NCBI GenBank assembly: GCA_905182865.1
Contig: CAJJCY010000004.1
Span: 248,001-312,000 of the forward strand
Reading direction: 5' to 3'
Source of the DNA: an uncultured SAR324 cluster bacterium
Lineage (GTDB): Bacteria > SAR324 > NAC60-12
DNA length: 64,000 nt
Below, piece by piece: positions 8,810 through 18,873 of the stretch. Position numbers and translations under genes: made by a program. The notes beneath the pieces were generated by a model, which was not told the origin of the DNA, did not search any database, and saw only the letters and a program-made list of their open reading frames with translations. Positions within the stretch are counted from its first letter, which is position 1. Each line of letters starts with the position of its first letter.

Positions 8810-8940
8810 CTAGAGATTGACCTTTACTGTTTGTTCCGCAGTATCGGTTTTGTTTCCAATTTCGTTCTTTACAGCCGCGGTGAATTTGTGGTAGTTCGAT
8901 GCTTTTTCAAAGTCCTGAGGTGGTTCTTTTAGTGTTTTTT
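8810..8940 (-). pseudogene. Fragment of a cadherin-like repeat protein
   Basis: A short frame on the minus strand reads PPQDFEKASNYHKFTAAVKN, then EIGNKTDTAEQTVKVNL and a stop. The pattern D-F-E-x-A-S-x-Y-x-F-T-x-x-V-x-N-x-x-G-N-x-T-x-x-x-Q-T-V-x-V-N-L is that of the last strands of cadherin-type repeats in large bacterial surface proteins. The upstream side is closed by a stop codon, so only one partial repeat survives. The remaining bases of 8537-9026 show nothing else. Confidence 0.45.
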
Positions 8941-9026
8941 ACGATGTAATTCACTGATCTTGTCTTTAGTTGATGGATTTAGTGTCAACAATTACGTTAA
9001 GCATAACCCTATCTAATTTATATAAA

Positions 9027-9659
9027 ATGAAACTAAGACTTATATATCCTGATCTCCCTTTCTGGCGAGTAGAAACAAGCCGTATAGCATTATTCTATGG
9101 AGGAATAGAGTTTGAAGACATTCGTCCTTCTCGAGAAGAAATTTCGAAAATGAAAATTGACGGGACATTCCCTTTTGGTCAATTCCCTATTCTCCAAGTT
9201 GATGGAAAAACTCTGGCTCAAACTGGAGCAATAGCACGTTTTTGTGGAAAATTGAGTGGTCTCTATCCCATAAATGATGATTTTGCAGCTGCAAAAGTCG
9301 ATGAGGTAATAGATCTTGCAACTGACATCAATAAGCAGATGAGCCCAGCCTTGAGAGAAAAAGATCCTAAGTTGAGAATGGAATTACGTCAGGAGCTGTC
9401 TGAAGCTATTCTCCCTCGTTGGTTAGGTTTTTTGGAAAAATTGCTAGAAGATAATGGAGATACTGGCTACTTCGTAGGTGAATCATTCAGTGTTGCTGAT
9501 TTGGCTATCTGGCGTTTATGTGGTTGGATTTCTAGCGGAATCATTGATGGTCTCTCTGTAAACTTGTTGGACTCTCTACCTCTACTTAATAACCATCAAA
9601 CAATAATCTCCAATTTGCCTAAAGTTGCAGAATGGGTTGAAAAACATCAGAAAGTATAA
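9027..9659 (+). CDS. Glutathione S-transferase family protein
   Basis: The frame opens at 8970, but homology starts at ATG 9027 (MKLRLIYPDLPFWRVETSRI), giving 210 residues. The thioredoxin-like N-domain includes the cis-Pro strand (GQFPILQVDG) and the glutathione-binding Q-T-G-A-I-A-R-F motif, as in sigma/prostaglandin-synthase-like GSTs. The C-domain is all helical, with the N-capping motif FSVADLAIWRL. It likely conjugates glutathione to electrophiles in the cytoplasm. It is a single-gene unit. Confidence 0.85.
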   Translation: MKLRLIYPDLPFWRVETSRIALFYGGIEFEDIRPSREEISKMKIDGTFPFGQFPILQVDGKTLAQTGAIARFCGKLSGLYPINDDFAAAKVDEVIDLATDINKQMSPALREKDPKLRMELRQELSEAILPRWLGFLEKLLEDNGDTGYFVGESFSVADLAIWRLCGWISSGIIDGLSVNLLDSLPLLNNHQTIISNLPKVAEWVEKHQKV

Positions 9660-9973
9660 TTATTTTAACAGTCATTTATTCTTTCATCATGAATGTTATT
9701 CCACTTGAGTAATTATCTTCATCAAGACAGCTCAGGGCCGGAGATGTTTTTACTGTTTCTCTATATTCAAGACTGTTTAAGCAGGAAGCTTTTCCCTGTT
9801 ATCTTAAATGAACAAGCTACTTCCATCCCCTGTAGGATGATTGGATGAACATATAGCCTTTGAAGCTTGATTTGTGCCCCAACTCTTTACATTGATTCTT
9901 TAGCAAAGAGCCAATGGTTTTTTAGGTTTTATTTGAACTCTATTTACAAAATTTGTCTGTTCGGTTTTACAAT
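9660..9973. other. Intergenic region between convergent genes
   Basis: About 310 AT-rich bases with no convincing gene. Around 9730-9745 the string CAGCTCAGGGCC resembles the 3' end of the dispersed TerS-like repeat (CAGTTCAGGGCC in the best copies), followed by a CGGAGATG stretch similar in position to that repeat's C-terminal codons. The match is short and is recorded only as a possible decayed copy. Confidence 0.3.
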
Positions 9974-11209
9974 TTAATTTTGTTGTGCAGTAAGCAAATG
10001 TTTGAGTACAAATACTAGCACAAAGAGGATAATACAGACTAGGCTCAACATGGTAAGTCCAGACTGAAAACTTCTCTCGTTATCAGATAGTATTCCCAGG
10101 CTTAGTGGTCCCAGTACACCACCAATTTCAGCAGCAGCAAAGAACATTCCACCCGCAGAGCCGAGGTGTCGAGAGCCAACTTTTGGTATTTCCATTAAAA
10201 TTAGCAGTAAAATTGTCATCATTGAGCCTTGTGTAATTCCCTTCAGAGCAAGACCTATTAATATGATTGGTTCACTGTATGATTTTAACAATATTACTGA
10301 CGTTCCCGCACTTACAAATAAACCAGCAAGAATCCAAAATCTTAATTTAGGTAAGGCCATCCTCGGGATAGATAGTGATCCTAAAATACCTATCAAAGTT
10401 GGTATTGATGCCCAATATCCTGCCCGTTCTACTCCAAGTCCACGTGTTTGGAGAATTTCATACATCCAGTTAGATAAGCCATGATTATAAAGAAATATGC
10501 AGATGCCCATTAGCATTATAATACGTACGGGTAAGAGATTGAAAAGCTCCAGAAAGACTTGAACTTGAGGAGGACGTTCCAATTTACTTAAATGCACTTC
10601 CATTTCTATGCTCTCTGGGTGTCTGCTAATGAACAACCAGATCAATCCCGAAAGAAAAACCACAAAACTGTAAATAAAAAGGACTTTACGCCAGTCCCCA
10701 TCCATCCAAGGCATCATCACTGAATTGGTGATTGATAGCGTAGTGATGCCTCCAAATGCCATACCGGTGATATAAATTCCCATGGCTAACCTTCTTTCAT
10801 GCTCCTTAAACCAAATACCGATCAATTTAGGTGCACCTATTGATATTAGTGGACCACCTATTCCAAAAAAAGCCACAGCTAAAAAAAGTGTGAGTTGCCC
10901 TTGAGCGAAAGCTCTCAACATACATGAGATGCCTATCAAGACTGAGGCAATCAAGAGCGAACGACGTAAACCTAGACGGTCAATCAAAACTCCACAAGGC
11001 AAAGCAGTAGCAATATAGACTAGTTGCCAAGAACCAAGTATTCTTCCCATTTCGGTATAATTCATTTTTAGTTCATCGGTGATGGGGCGGACTAGTGGGG
11101 CTAGACTAGCTACTGTCATACCGAAACAGAAATAAAGAAGCCAAACACCTGACAGCATTAGCCAGCGATGTGAGTAAAGTTCAGCAGTATCAGGTTTTTG
11201 ATAAGTCAA
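9974..11209 (-). CDS. MFS transporter, CynX/NimT-like
   Basis: 411 residues and about twelve membrane segments. Major-facilitator signatures are present: the loop 2-3 motif GVLIDRLGLRRSLL, and SIGAPKLIGIWFKEHERRLAMG in the first half. The pattern of a short N-terminus followed by LAPLVRPITDELKMNYTEMG resembles the CynX/NimT (cyanate / 2-nitroimidazole) branch. Substrate unknown. It is probably monocistronic, with gaps on both sides. Confidence 0.8.
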   Translation of the reverse strand: MTYQKPDTAELYSHRWLMLSGVWLLYFCFGMTVASLAPLVRPITDELKMNYTEMGRILGSWQLVYIATALPCGVLIDRLGLRRSLLIASVLIGISCMLRAFAQGQLTLFLAVAFFGIGGPLISIGAPKLIGIWFKEHERRLAMGIYITGMAFGGITTLSITNSVMMPWMDGDWRKVLFIYSFVVFLSGLIWLFISRHPESIEMEVHLSKLERPPQVQVFLELFNLLPVRIIMLMGICIFLYNHGLSNWMYEILQTRGLGVERAGYWASIPTLIGILGSLSIPRMALPKLRFWILAGLFVSAGTSVILLKSYSEPIILIGLALKGITQGSMMTILLLILMEIPKVGSRHLGSAGGMFFAAAEIGGVLGPLSLGILSDNERSFQSGLTMLSLVCIILFVLVFVLKHLLTAQQN

Positions 11210-11445
11210 AGTGGATTAAGTTTGTGAGTTGTATGTATTTTAGATCATTAGTAAGTAATCTTAAGTTCTAATCTTATTAATTAAGGTGAGCAAACAGTTT
11301 TATGGGTTAAGCTAATTAATTATTAAGCTATTCTAGAGAATGTGAATAGAGGGAAGGTTGAAATTTTAGAAAATCTAATTTATAAATTGAATAGACAATT
11401 TCTTCATGCTGGAGGGCCAGGTCTCATTAAATCTATAAATTTTTT

Positions 11446-11790
11446 TCATAAATTCTGATTGACGTTTCCTTCTGCAATTAAATTTTCATCTTTAGGAACT
11501 GGTCTAAGCATTTTTATATTTAAATCAATTGTACCATTAGCAACACTCAACCACAGAATGGTTTGAGCAGCACACACTGTTACAGAATCTAGAACCGTTG
11601 AAACAAATCCTCCATGAACACCACATTGAGTGTTAAGGTGCTTATTATTTACGATAGCATTGAAAACCACCTTTCATTTTTCTGCCTTCATTACTTTTAC
11701 TGGGATTGATTCTGTCATTGTGGGATGAGGCAATTCTTCTCTTACAATTACCTGCATTATTTCGAAACCAGTCATTTTTTCAATATTCAT
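11446..11790 (-). pseudogene. PaaI-type hotdog thioesterase, frameshifted and C-terminally truncated
   Basis: From ATG 11790 the frame gives MNIEKMTGFEIMQVIVREEL ... VMKAEK and a stop at about 11675. One frame over it resumes as KVVFNAIVNNKHLNTQCGVHGGFVSTVLDSVT, the catalytic loop of the PaaI/hotdog thioesterases, then GTIDLNIKMLRPVPKDENLIAEG, and ends at 11446. The last beta strands and helix of a normal protein of about 140 residues are missing. GGVHGGF of the family is CGVHGGF here. One indel and a 3' deletion break this acyl-CoA thioesterase gene. Confidence 0.65.
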
Positions 11791-11917
11791 ATATTTTCAC
11801 ATTATTTAACTAATAAAAAATAATATATCTTCCAACAAAGTATCCTAAGATTACAATAAAAGTAATTGTTTCTTATGTTGCATGATGTATAAACGAAACA
11901 TATAGAAATTATTAGCT

Positions 11918-13540
11918 TCAGAAACTTACTGATAAACCATCTTTCCTGGGATCAGAACCTCCAAAAAGTACCCCTTGTTCATTATCTCTAACAATTATTT
12001 GACCACCTCCGAATAATCCTCTGTCAAATCCAGAATTTATAGATATAGAGTGACCTTTTAACTTCAAAGCAGCAATAACATCTGGATTAAATGAATCCTC
12101 CGCAAATACAGTATCATTTTCTATGCTTACACTAAATCTTTCAGAGTCTAAAGCTTCTTGAGGGTTCATACCGAAATCAATCAAGTTGGATATCACTTGT
12201 AAATGTCCTTGCGGTTGCTGAAATCCTCCCATTACACCTAAGCTGCTTACAAGATTGCTATTCTTAGTAATCATGCATGGAATTATAGTGTTGTAGGGTC
12301 TTTTATTTGGTTCCAGGAAGTTTGGATGTTCTGGATTAGTGGAAAATAGAGCCCCTCTATTATGTAGCGCTATGCCAGTTTCAGGGACAACTAATCCAGT
12401 TCCGAAGCTTTGATAGAGACTGTTTATTAATGAACAAGCATTTCCATTTCCATCTATAACTGATACATAAACTGTGTCACCGTGTTGTTTAAAATTGCCT
12501 CTTTTGTATTCGCTGCTTGATGAATCTTCCTTAATTTCATTAAATCTCTTCTTTGCATAGCTTTTAGATAGAAGTTCTTGAATAGGGATATTCGCTTTTT
12601 CTGGATCAGCTACGTACCAAAGTGCATCTTGGAAGGCAATCTTCATTGCTTCGATTTTATAATGAAGTTGAAGCACATGGTCAATGTCTGAATTAGCTAA
12701 ATCAATATTTTCAACAATGTTTAATGCGATTAATGCAGCGATTCCTTGGCTATTAGGAGGACATTCCCATACATCATAACCTCTGTAATTTGAAGAAATA
12801 GGTCTAACCCAGCTACTAGAATGGAGAGAGAAATCTTCTTCACAAAGCCATCCGTTGAACTTCCGAACATATTCTGAAATTTTTTCAGGAATCATTCCTT
12901 CATATATATATGACTTTCCATTTTCAGAGATCCCTTTAAGTGTTTTATTTAGATCTGTCAAAACGACTTTTTCTCCAAAGTGTGGAGCACGACCGTTTGG
13001 TAATAATTCACATCTCCCATTTATTGATAATTTTTTTTCAGAATTCTTCCAGTAATTTGCAGTTATTTCAGAAACACCAAATCCATTTTGTGAATAATCA
13101 ATGGCTGGGACCAATACTGTGTCCAATGAAAAAACACCAAATTTTTTCTGAAGTTGATCCCAGGCATCAACGCACCCTGGAACACTTACTGCTACCCCTG
13201 AGTATGGTCCTTCTAGTGGAATTGAATCCACTCCCAGATTTTTTAAGTCATCAATATTAGTTCTTATTGAGGATTTTCCGCTGCCATTCAGAGCCTCTAT
13301 TTTTTGTGTTTTTGAATCATATACTAGGGCAAAAACATCTCCTCCTACTCCTGTAGACATTGGTTCTACAACATTTAAAACAGATACAGCGCAAACTGCT
13401 GCATCAACTGCATTCCCTCCCTTCTTCAACATGTCTAGCCCTGCATTTGCTGCCAATGGATTACTTGTGGCCACAGTTCCATTAAGACCTAGAGTAACAG
13501 ATCTTCTGGAGGTATATTTAAAATTTGGATTATTAATCAT
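11918..13540 (-). CDS. Gamma-glutamyltransferase family protein
   Basis: 540 residues, full length. The N-terminal large subunit has GGNAVDAAV and VVEPMSTGVGGDVF, the family signature. The autocatalytic cleavage site is HGDTVYVSVID, with the nucleophile Thr at about 356, followed by the small subunit with NSLYQSFGTGLVVPETGIALHNRG and MGGFQQPQGH. The GDTVY form rather than TTHxS places it with the YwrD-like branch. The family cleaves gamma-glutamyl bonds of glutathione and related compounds. No signal peptide is visible, so it is probably cytoplasmic, unlike classical periplasmic GGT. It is a single gene. Confidence 0.9.
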   Translation of the reverse strand: MINNPNFKYTSRRSVTLGLNGTVATSNPLAANAGLDMLKKGGNAVDAAVCAVSVLNVVEPMSTGVGGDVFALVYDSKTQKIEALNGSGKSSIRTNIDDLKNLGVDSIPLEGPYSGVAVSVPGCVDAWDQLQKKFGVFSLDTVLVPAIDYSQNGFGVSEITANYWKNSEKKLSINGRCELLPNGRAPHFGEKVVLTDLNKTLKGISENGKSYIYEGMIPEKISEYVRKFNGWLCEEDFSLHSSSWVRPISSNYRGYDVWECPPNSQGIAALIALNIVENIDLANSDIDHVLQLHYKIEAMKIAFQDALWYVADPEKANIPIQELLSKSYAKKRFNEIKEDSSSSEYKRGNFKQHGDTVYVSVIDGNGNACSLINSLYQSFGTGLVVPETGIALHNRGALFSTNPEHPNFLEPNKRPYNTIIPCMITKNSNLVSSLGVMGGFQQPQGHLQVISNLIDFGMNPQEALDSERFSVSIENDTVFAEDSFNPDVIAALKLKGHSISINSGFDRGLFGGGQIIVRDNEQGVLFGGSDPRKDGLSVSF

Positions 13541-13679
13541 CTATAAGACCTATGGTTTAAATCTGAATACACATGCTCTTCAACGAACACTTGTATTTGG
13601 TTTGTTAAGTTGGTATTTGCCAAAATTCACATTTCATAAAGTTAATCAAAATTTATAAAATCGAATTTCTTCCCTGTTG

Positions 13680-13880
13680 TATAGAGAAATGGAATGAATA
13701 TATAGCTGGATCCACGACCGCAGATCGACACGGAATAGTCAAAGAGAAGACTGTTGTAAAACTTAATGCTCAACTTGTGAGTCTTGTTGGTGAGAATGGG
13801 GCTGTGATGCTAATAAGTGCTTTCAAAAGCAAGAAAAGCATATCAGCCCCTTGGACTTGGCTGGGAAAATTATGAGAACG
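13680..13880 (+). repeat. TerS-like repeat, C-terminal fragment (only plus-strand copy)
   Basis: On the plus strand this reads DRHGIVKEKTVVKLNAQLVS, then LVGENGAVMLISAFKSKKSIS, matching the C-terminal part of the repeat copy at 49153-49470 on the opposite strand (DRHEIVKEKSVEELNAQLVS, LVGENGAELLVGAL). It ends in GKL and a stop near 13875. There is no start codon in a sensible position and the N-terminal half is absent, so it is a gene fragment. It is the only copy in the window facing this way. Confidence 0.6.
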
Positions 13881-13889
13881 TTTAGTAGT

Positions 13890-14261
13890 TTATTCGCTGC
13901 TCTGCCAGACAGCGTAATCTTTACCTGTATTGTTGAACTCATATCCTATCACCTCTTCATCTCCGACGACCCAAGCATCATGTCCTGGAGCAAAAGAATA
14001 GGCATCTCCAGCAGAAACTGTGATTTCTGACCCATCATCATGAACAACTGTTAGGGTTCCTTGTAAAATCATACCAACATGCCCTGCTTGGCAGCTGTCA
14101 GTTTCTACCACGGGCTTGATGCACTCAGACCATTTCCACCCAGGTTGAAGAATTACTCGTGAAGCAGCAACTGTCCCAAAATTTACAACTGCTGCATTCG
14201 TCTTTTCTGGAGCTTTCACTTCATCAGGATTATCGAAAGACTTTTTTTCAAGATTTGCCAT
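13890..14261 (-). CDS. Cupin-domain protein
   Basis: 123 residues. It contains a single conserved beta-barrel with SCQAGHVGMILQGTLTVV and GDAYSFAPGHDAWVVGDEEV, matching the two cupin motifs. The first motif has one His (GHVG) where metal-binding cupins have two, but the PGHDAW second motif keeps a His. It may bind a metal or small ligand; the substrate is unknown. It is probably a cytoplasmic protein and a lone gene. Confidence 0.8.
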   Translation of the reverse strand: MANLEKKSFDNPDEVKAPEKTNAAVVNFGTVAASRVILQPGWKWSECIKPVVETDSCQAGHVGMILQGTLTVVHDDGSEITVSAGDAYSFAPGHDAWVVGDEEVIGYEFNNTGKDYAVWQSSE

Positions 14262-14547
14262 AACACATTACCTTTCTTAATTTGTTTTTATACATTTAAT
14301 TAGAAAAAAGTTTTGAAGTTTAATTAAATTAATTAATTAGAGAGGATAATTCAGAAATTGTTTCAGTGGGATTTTTAGATTTAAACACAAAACTTCCTGC
14401 TACTAGTATGTCTGTTTGATTATAGATTTTTAGAGACGTTAAAAGACAAACAAAGTAAATTATTATTATAAAAAGTTAAATAAAATATGAAAAAATTTTG
14501 CCGTCTTTCATATAAATTTCTTGATCGTGATATTTTGCTTAATTTTT

Positions 14548-14958
14548 TTATTGCCTTCCTTCTTCGAAGTTGTTTAGGGATTCATCTATTTTTACATATG
14601 GTAATGCCCTTGAAGTATAGACATTGAATTGAGGCTTTACAAAACTGGCATCATCCAGAGTTCCTACATAAAGGGTCGTAATACCTTCTCGTCCTGAATT
14701 GGTTCCAAAAACAAAAGAACCACATCTCTGACAGAACAATTTAATCTTACTGTTACCACTATCAGCCTTGTACTGAAAACTACTAGTCTCACCACTTAAC
14801 TGGACAACCTGCTCTTCCTTGAAAAAAAGTATCGTCGCAAATCCAGCACCTGTGTTCTTTCTGCAGTCAATACAGTGGCAATTACCTTGAGAGACTGGCT
14901 CTCCTGACACTTCGTATGTAACTTCACCGCAAAGACATTTACCCGTGTGTTTTTCCAT
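14548..14958 (-). CDS. GFA-family (glutathione-dependent formaldehyde-activating-like) zinc protein
   Basis: 136 residues. All zinc ligands of the family are visible: GKCLCGEVTYEV at the start, the central NCHCIDCRKNTGAGF, and FCQRCGSFVFG. This Mss4-like fold binds two zinc ions. Named for Gfa, most members have unknown substrates, so formaldehyde activation is not claimed. The length is normal and it is a lone gene. Confidence 0.85.
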   Translation of the reverse strand: MEKHTGKCLCGEVTYEVSGEPVSQGNCHCIDCRKNTGAGFATILFFKEEQVVQLSGETSSFQYKADSGNSKIKLFCQRCGSFVFGTNSGREGITTLYVGTLDDASFVKPQFNVYTSRALPYVKIDESLNNFEEGRQ

Positions 14959-15282
14959 GTTTTACTCAATTATAATTTTGGCATTTATTCATATTTTCCA
15001 TAAGTTAGACAATTTCACATTACATTATTGACATAGTTTTTAGAGGCAGTCAATCTCAATTGAAGACAGATAATATTAGAATATTTACTAAGAGTAACGA
15101 AAAGAAAGGTATGGATTGCTGGACAGGACGGAATGAAAGTAGTTACTGGCTTACAGGTAATAGTGAATTTGATTGCCTCCTAGATTCTTGATTTTTGAAA
15201 CCTGTTGAATTCTCTGACTCCGTTTCAACTTTCAATAGATCAACTTAAAAAGTGCTTACCATAATATTTTATTCTTTCACGT
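14959..15282. other. Intergenic region, no gene seen
   Basis: About 320 bases between two minus-strand genes. A 26-codon plus-strand frame around 15113 is too short and has no recognisable pattern. No member of the window's repeat families was found here. Confidence 0.4.
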
Positions 15283-16027
15283 CTAAAGGAGGGGATTAAT
15301 TAAGTCTTGAGATTGTCCGATGGCTTTACAAAAGTTGGTGAAGAGTTTCCTGCAGTTATTGTTGAAATTCGGCATCATCTCAGTTGCTTTTTTATTTAGT
15401 TCCTCCAAAGCACCTTTTCCAAGAGACTGTTCCAGAGCTGAGCGATAGGCAGGTACTCCACTCCAGTTGTCTACAGTGTCCGGTTCAACTTCCACATGAT
15501 ATTGCATCGACCAGGCACAGTTCCCGACCCGCATAGCCTGAACCTGGCAAATGGCTGATGACGCAAGAACCAATGCATCTTCAGGAAGTGCTTCAACCTG
15601 GACTGAATGCCACTGCAGACAGAACTGACTCGGTCCCATCCCATCAAAGATTGGATCATCGAGACCATTTTTTGTGAGTTCCACTTGAAAGATGCCAATT
15701 TCCGGAGGCTTCTGGGGAACACACTCTCCCGCCAAGTGCATCGGCCAATAGCTGGTGCCCCAGACAAAGACCTAGATATGGACGTTTCATTTCTTTAACC
15801 CATAATCGAATCGCCTCTTTCTCCTGTATCAGCCAGGGATGTTCCTCCACATCCCAGACGTCCATAGGCCCTCCCATAACCCAAAGTGCATCATAAGGAT
15901 TCAAGTTAGGAATTGGTTGACCTTGATCGAGTTCAACCACATCCCACTCTACACCAAGTTCAGCAAAGTAGTTGCGAAACATGCCTGGATGTTCACATTC
16001 TATGTGCTGAAAAACCAGTATGCGCAT
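15283..16027 (-). pseudogene. Class I glutamine amidotransferase (GMP-synthase-like), frameshifted
   Basis: The 15656-16027 frame encodes MRILVFQHIECEHPG, YDALWVMGGPMDVWD and the nucleophile elbow LGLCLGHQLLADALGG with catalytic Cys. Near 15735 the frame breaks, and one frame over continues ECVPQKPPEIGIFQVELT, then the catalytic His/Glu motif MQYHVEVEPDT, to a stop at 15283. The combined length of about 245 residues equals stand-alone GATase1 proteins. All three catalytic residues survive, so one corrected base would restore the enzyme. Such proteins hydrolyse gamma-glutamyl compounds or supply ammonia; the substrate is unknown. Confidence 0.75.
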
Positions 16028-16100
16028 TATTGTTCTCTATGGATTGACACTTTTAAACAGCGACAGAAGAGGGAATGCCCAATGTATTCTGTCTTTAGAA

Positions 16101-16823
16101 TCATACTTCCAGTTTTAAACATAGTTCATCAAAGTTCTCAGTCGTTAAGTCTGGCCTGTATTCTGATTCATCATAGGGAAGACCGTACCTATTTACATAA
16201 GCCCCACGGAAACCACTGTGACGGGCTCCAAGTATGTCGAAGGAGTGTGAGGCAACCATCATGATTTGGTCTGGTTCCTGTTCTAGTCTCTTTGCAGCGA
16301 ACCTGTAAACAGATGGATGAGGTTTGAACTGCCCCACCATCTCAGCGGAGATGATGTCATGGAAGTCAATACCTATACGGTTCTTGGCCAGGTGCTTGAG
16401 ATACCACTCTTCACCGTTGGAGAGTATCACAAGGTCGTACTTAGTTCCCAAACGGTTAAGACCATCAATAGCATCCTGGAACGGTGTCAGATCCTGGTAA
16501 ACCTTCATAAATTTATCAATCTGTTCATATGTGAATTCAATTTTAAATGTCCGGAGACTGTAGAGAAGAGCCTTCTTCTTTACGGCCAAGTAACCGCTGT
16601 GACCTAACATGAGCAGGTTGTCCTGATACTGTTCTATCCGTTGTCTTTGACGCCACTGTGACCAAACATCTGCACCTGTGATAGATTCTGGGGCATTGCA
16701 TGATCTCAGTAGTTTTTCTAGAGGAGGAACAAGACTCCCTGCTAAATTTAAGACTGTACCAAAGATATCGAAAGTTATAGTTCTTACTCTTTCCAATGGG
16801 TTAGTAGGAGAGTTTTCATTCAT
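16101..16823 (-). CDS. Haloacid dehalogenase, type II (HAD superfamily)
   Basis: 240 residues. HAD motifs in order: ITFDIFGTVLN (nucleophile Asp 19; haloacid dehalogenases have D-x-Y/F-G-T), LVILSNGEEW (motif II Ser), KPHPSVYRFAAKRL (motif III Lys) and SHSFDILGARHSGF (motif IV Asp). The pattern SNG ... FKPHPxVY ... ASHSxDxxGA is that of L-2-haloacid dehalogenase, which converts 2-haloacids to hydroxyacids. It may act on natural marine organohalides. It lies upstream of the broken amidotransferase with a gap of 73 bp and is possibly co-transcribed. Confidence 0.85.
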   Translation of the reverse strand: MNENSPTNPLERVRTITFDIFGTVLNLAGSLVPPLEKLLRSCNAPESITGADVWSQWRQRQRIEQYQDNLLMLGHSGYLAVKKKALLYSLRTFKIEFTYEQIDKFMKVYQDLTPFQDAIDGLNRLGTKYDLVILSNGEEWYLKHLAKNRIGIDFHDIISAEMVGQFKPHPSVYRFAAKRLEQEPDQIMMVASHSFDILGARHSGFRGAYVNRYGLPYDESEYRPDLTTENFDELCLKLEV

Positions 16824-17411
16824 AGATTAATAAATCCTATATGAATATTAATTGAAGAATAAAATACTAATTTCTATATTACTAGTATTCTTAGGTTCCG
16901 CAAAATGTCTGTAGAACATGTTCTTCTGGTTTCGAAGGCAGCATATATTCCTAAGTCCCTCCAGTTCATCATAGGGAGAGGAGATAACTTCCAATGTAGT
17001 GAGGAGTTAGGAGTATCAAGCTTTAGGATTGAAATGTCAAGGATTGAGGATTTTATTCAGATATAGCTAATTCATTACAATTACCGTTTGCATACAAATT
17101 TTTCAGATACAAATTTACTGCTAAGATCAGGTGGGGTATTTTCTGTTATTATTAATCATAATCTGATCATATGATTAATACTTTCATTGTAGTAATGCTA
17201 TCTTATAATGCCTCGGGGTTATTTTTATTTATAATTTCATCTCATGATTGATATTATTATTCTTTTTATTTAATTTCCTATCAAAACCTGGTCCAATTCT
17301 CCACAAAATGTAATTTAAGAGTTAAGACGATTTTTATCAGCGTTATTTGTTCATAAATTTATTTTGATGAAGACTTGAAGGTAAAGGAGTGAACGTGGGA
17401 ATCTTAGTTGG
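16824..17411. other. Intergenic region before the integrase remnant
   Basis: About 590 AT-rich bases. Around 17210 the string GCCTCGGGGTTAT matches the 3' flank (CTCGGGGTTATGAG) of the TerS-like repeat, suggesting the last bases of a decayed copy. No gene can be supported. Confidence 0.35.
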
Positions 17412-17930
17412 ATGTCCAAAGTGCAAAGTTATGGGAGTGTTAAGCGTAAAGTCTGTAACTGTGGAAACCATGTGTAAAAATCAAACTCAAAGAATTATTG
17501 GATTGATTACTACATCAACGGTAAACGTACTAGAGAACGTATAGGTAGGAGCAAGCAGGCCTGTTTTACAAATGGCTAATTATGAACCTATGAGAAAAGA
17601 TGAGATTATACGGTTGAAAGCTTTTACCTGCTGAGACAATCAGAGCCAACCGAGAAAGCGAACTACAATTTGCAGACAATGACATTATACCTTCATTCAA
17701 GCGAAATGCTGATTTTGTGCAATACTTTCAAAAATTAGGTGAAGGAAAGCGGGCGTTCTTCCATGATTTGGAAAGCTGTACTAAACCACCTGAGAGCTTT
17801 CACAGGTGGTAAGGTGGCTTTCAAAAACATTAACGAACTTTGGCTTGAGCGTTCAATGACAGCGACTTTCATCATGTTGTTATCCTTAAACGAGTTTGTC
17901 GTATTTCCCCCTCTTCTCCTTAAGTGATCC
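17412..17930 (+). pseudogene. Tyrosine-recombinase (phage integrase) remnants
   Basis: Two pieces. At 17412-17579 the frame MSKVQSYGSVKRKVCNCGNH, CKNQTQRI, then after a shift IDYYINGKRTRERIGRSKQA, matches the N-terminal arm-binding region of integrases. At about 17620-17925 TIRANRESELQFADNDIIPS, FKRNADFVQYFQKLGEGKR, then after a shift IWKAVLNHLRAFTGGKVAFK NINELWLER, matches the SAM-like core-binding domain. The catalytic domain (R...HxxR...Y) is absent. These are decayed remains of one or two integrases. They stop exactly where the GC-richer UbiA gene begins on the other strand, which suggests an old insertion boundary. Confidence 0.6.
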
Positions 17931-18832
17931 CCCAAAAGAGTGAGGTGATCCAGGCGAGTAACAACCAAACTTGGCTAAGGGTTGTCCATAAAACAAATTT
18001 TCGACATTCGTCGGTATTTTCAATATCTCCGCGCTCGAACCACCCTTTACTTTTAACGATCAATAAGATTAAAAGGGAGGGAGCCTGCGCCAGAGCAAAC
18101 AGAGAAACAGGATTTGTCAAGTTAGGTGTAACCCACGAAATCAAAATATACGCGCAAAAAAGTAAAGCTAAAATATGCTTGCGGGAGCGTCTTTGGCCTA
18201 AACGGACGGGGTAGGTTCTTTTATTTCCTGCAAGATCTGCTGGATAATCATGGAGTGCGGTAATGATGTTTCCCGCGTAAAAAATCAAAAAAAGAGGGAC
18301 CCCAGCCATCCAGGGGAAACTCTCTAGAGAACCCACTTGAGTGTAAAATCCGGTCAAGGTGAGCAGCACCCCACAGCCCACCCCTTGAAGTATTTCTCCA
18401 TGTCCCCGGCAAGATAATCGCAAAGGAGGCAAACTATAAGCCCACCCTAGCCCCACCGCGCCGATCATTAAGAGCGAGCATTCCAGGCCGTTGTAGACCC
18501 ACCCCCCAATAAAGGGCTTGCGCCAGGAGGAGACCTAAAATGACCCAAGACCCGATCCAAAGGGCTTGACCGGAAAGCTTCCCTTGGGGAATCACGCGAG
18601 ACCCGCCGGACAACCAATAGGTGTGGTTGTCGCGATCTAACTCCTCATCGGCATAGTCGTTAATATAGAGAACATAGATTTGATAGAGAATCCCATAGAG
18701 TACCAGATGAAAAAACCAGCTCCAGTCGAAGACTCCGTGTATTCGAAAGGCAAGGGCCTGTCCCGCTAACAGAGGGATGAAAATCATTCCGTGCGCGGCG
18801 GGGCGCGCCGCCTGGATCCAGGCTTTTAACAC
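17920..18832 (-). pseudogene. UbiA-family prenyltransferase, frameshifted
   Basis: The 18434-18832 frame starts MLKAWIQAARPAAHGMIFIP and carries the first Asp-rich motif NDYADEELDRDN (NDxxDxxxD); it breaks near 18450. The 17920-18468 frame continues GLGWAYSLPPLRLSCRGHGE and the second motif DYPADLAGNKRTYPVRLG (DxxxD), then four more helices. Both motifs bind the Mg-diphosphate of the prenyl donor. The order resembles 1,4-dihydroxy-2-naphthoate/MenA-like enzymes. It is followed in the same direction by nothing and preceded by an FAD oxidoreductase gene 41 bp away, so the pair was probably one operon. Base composition is visibly GC-richer than the surroundings. Confidence 0.7.
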
Positions 18833-18873
18833 AGCTAGCTAGGCAGCAAGATTGGAGGATGTTTCTTCTGATA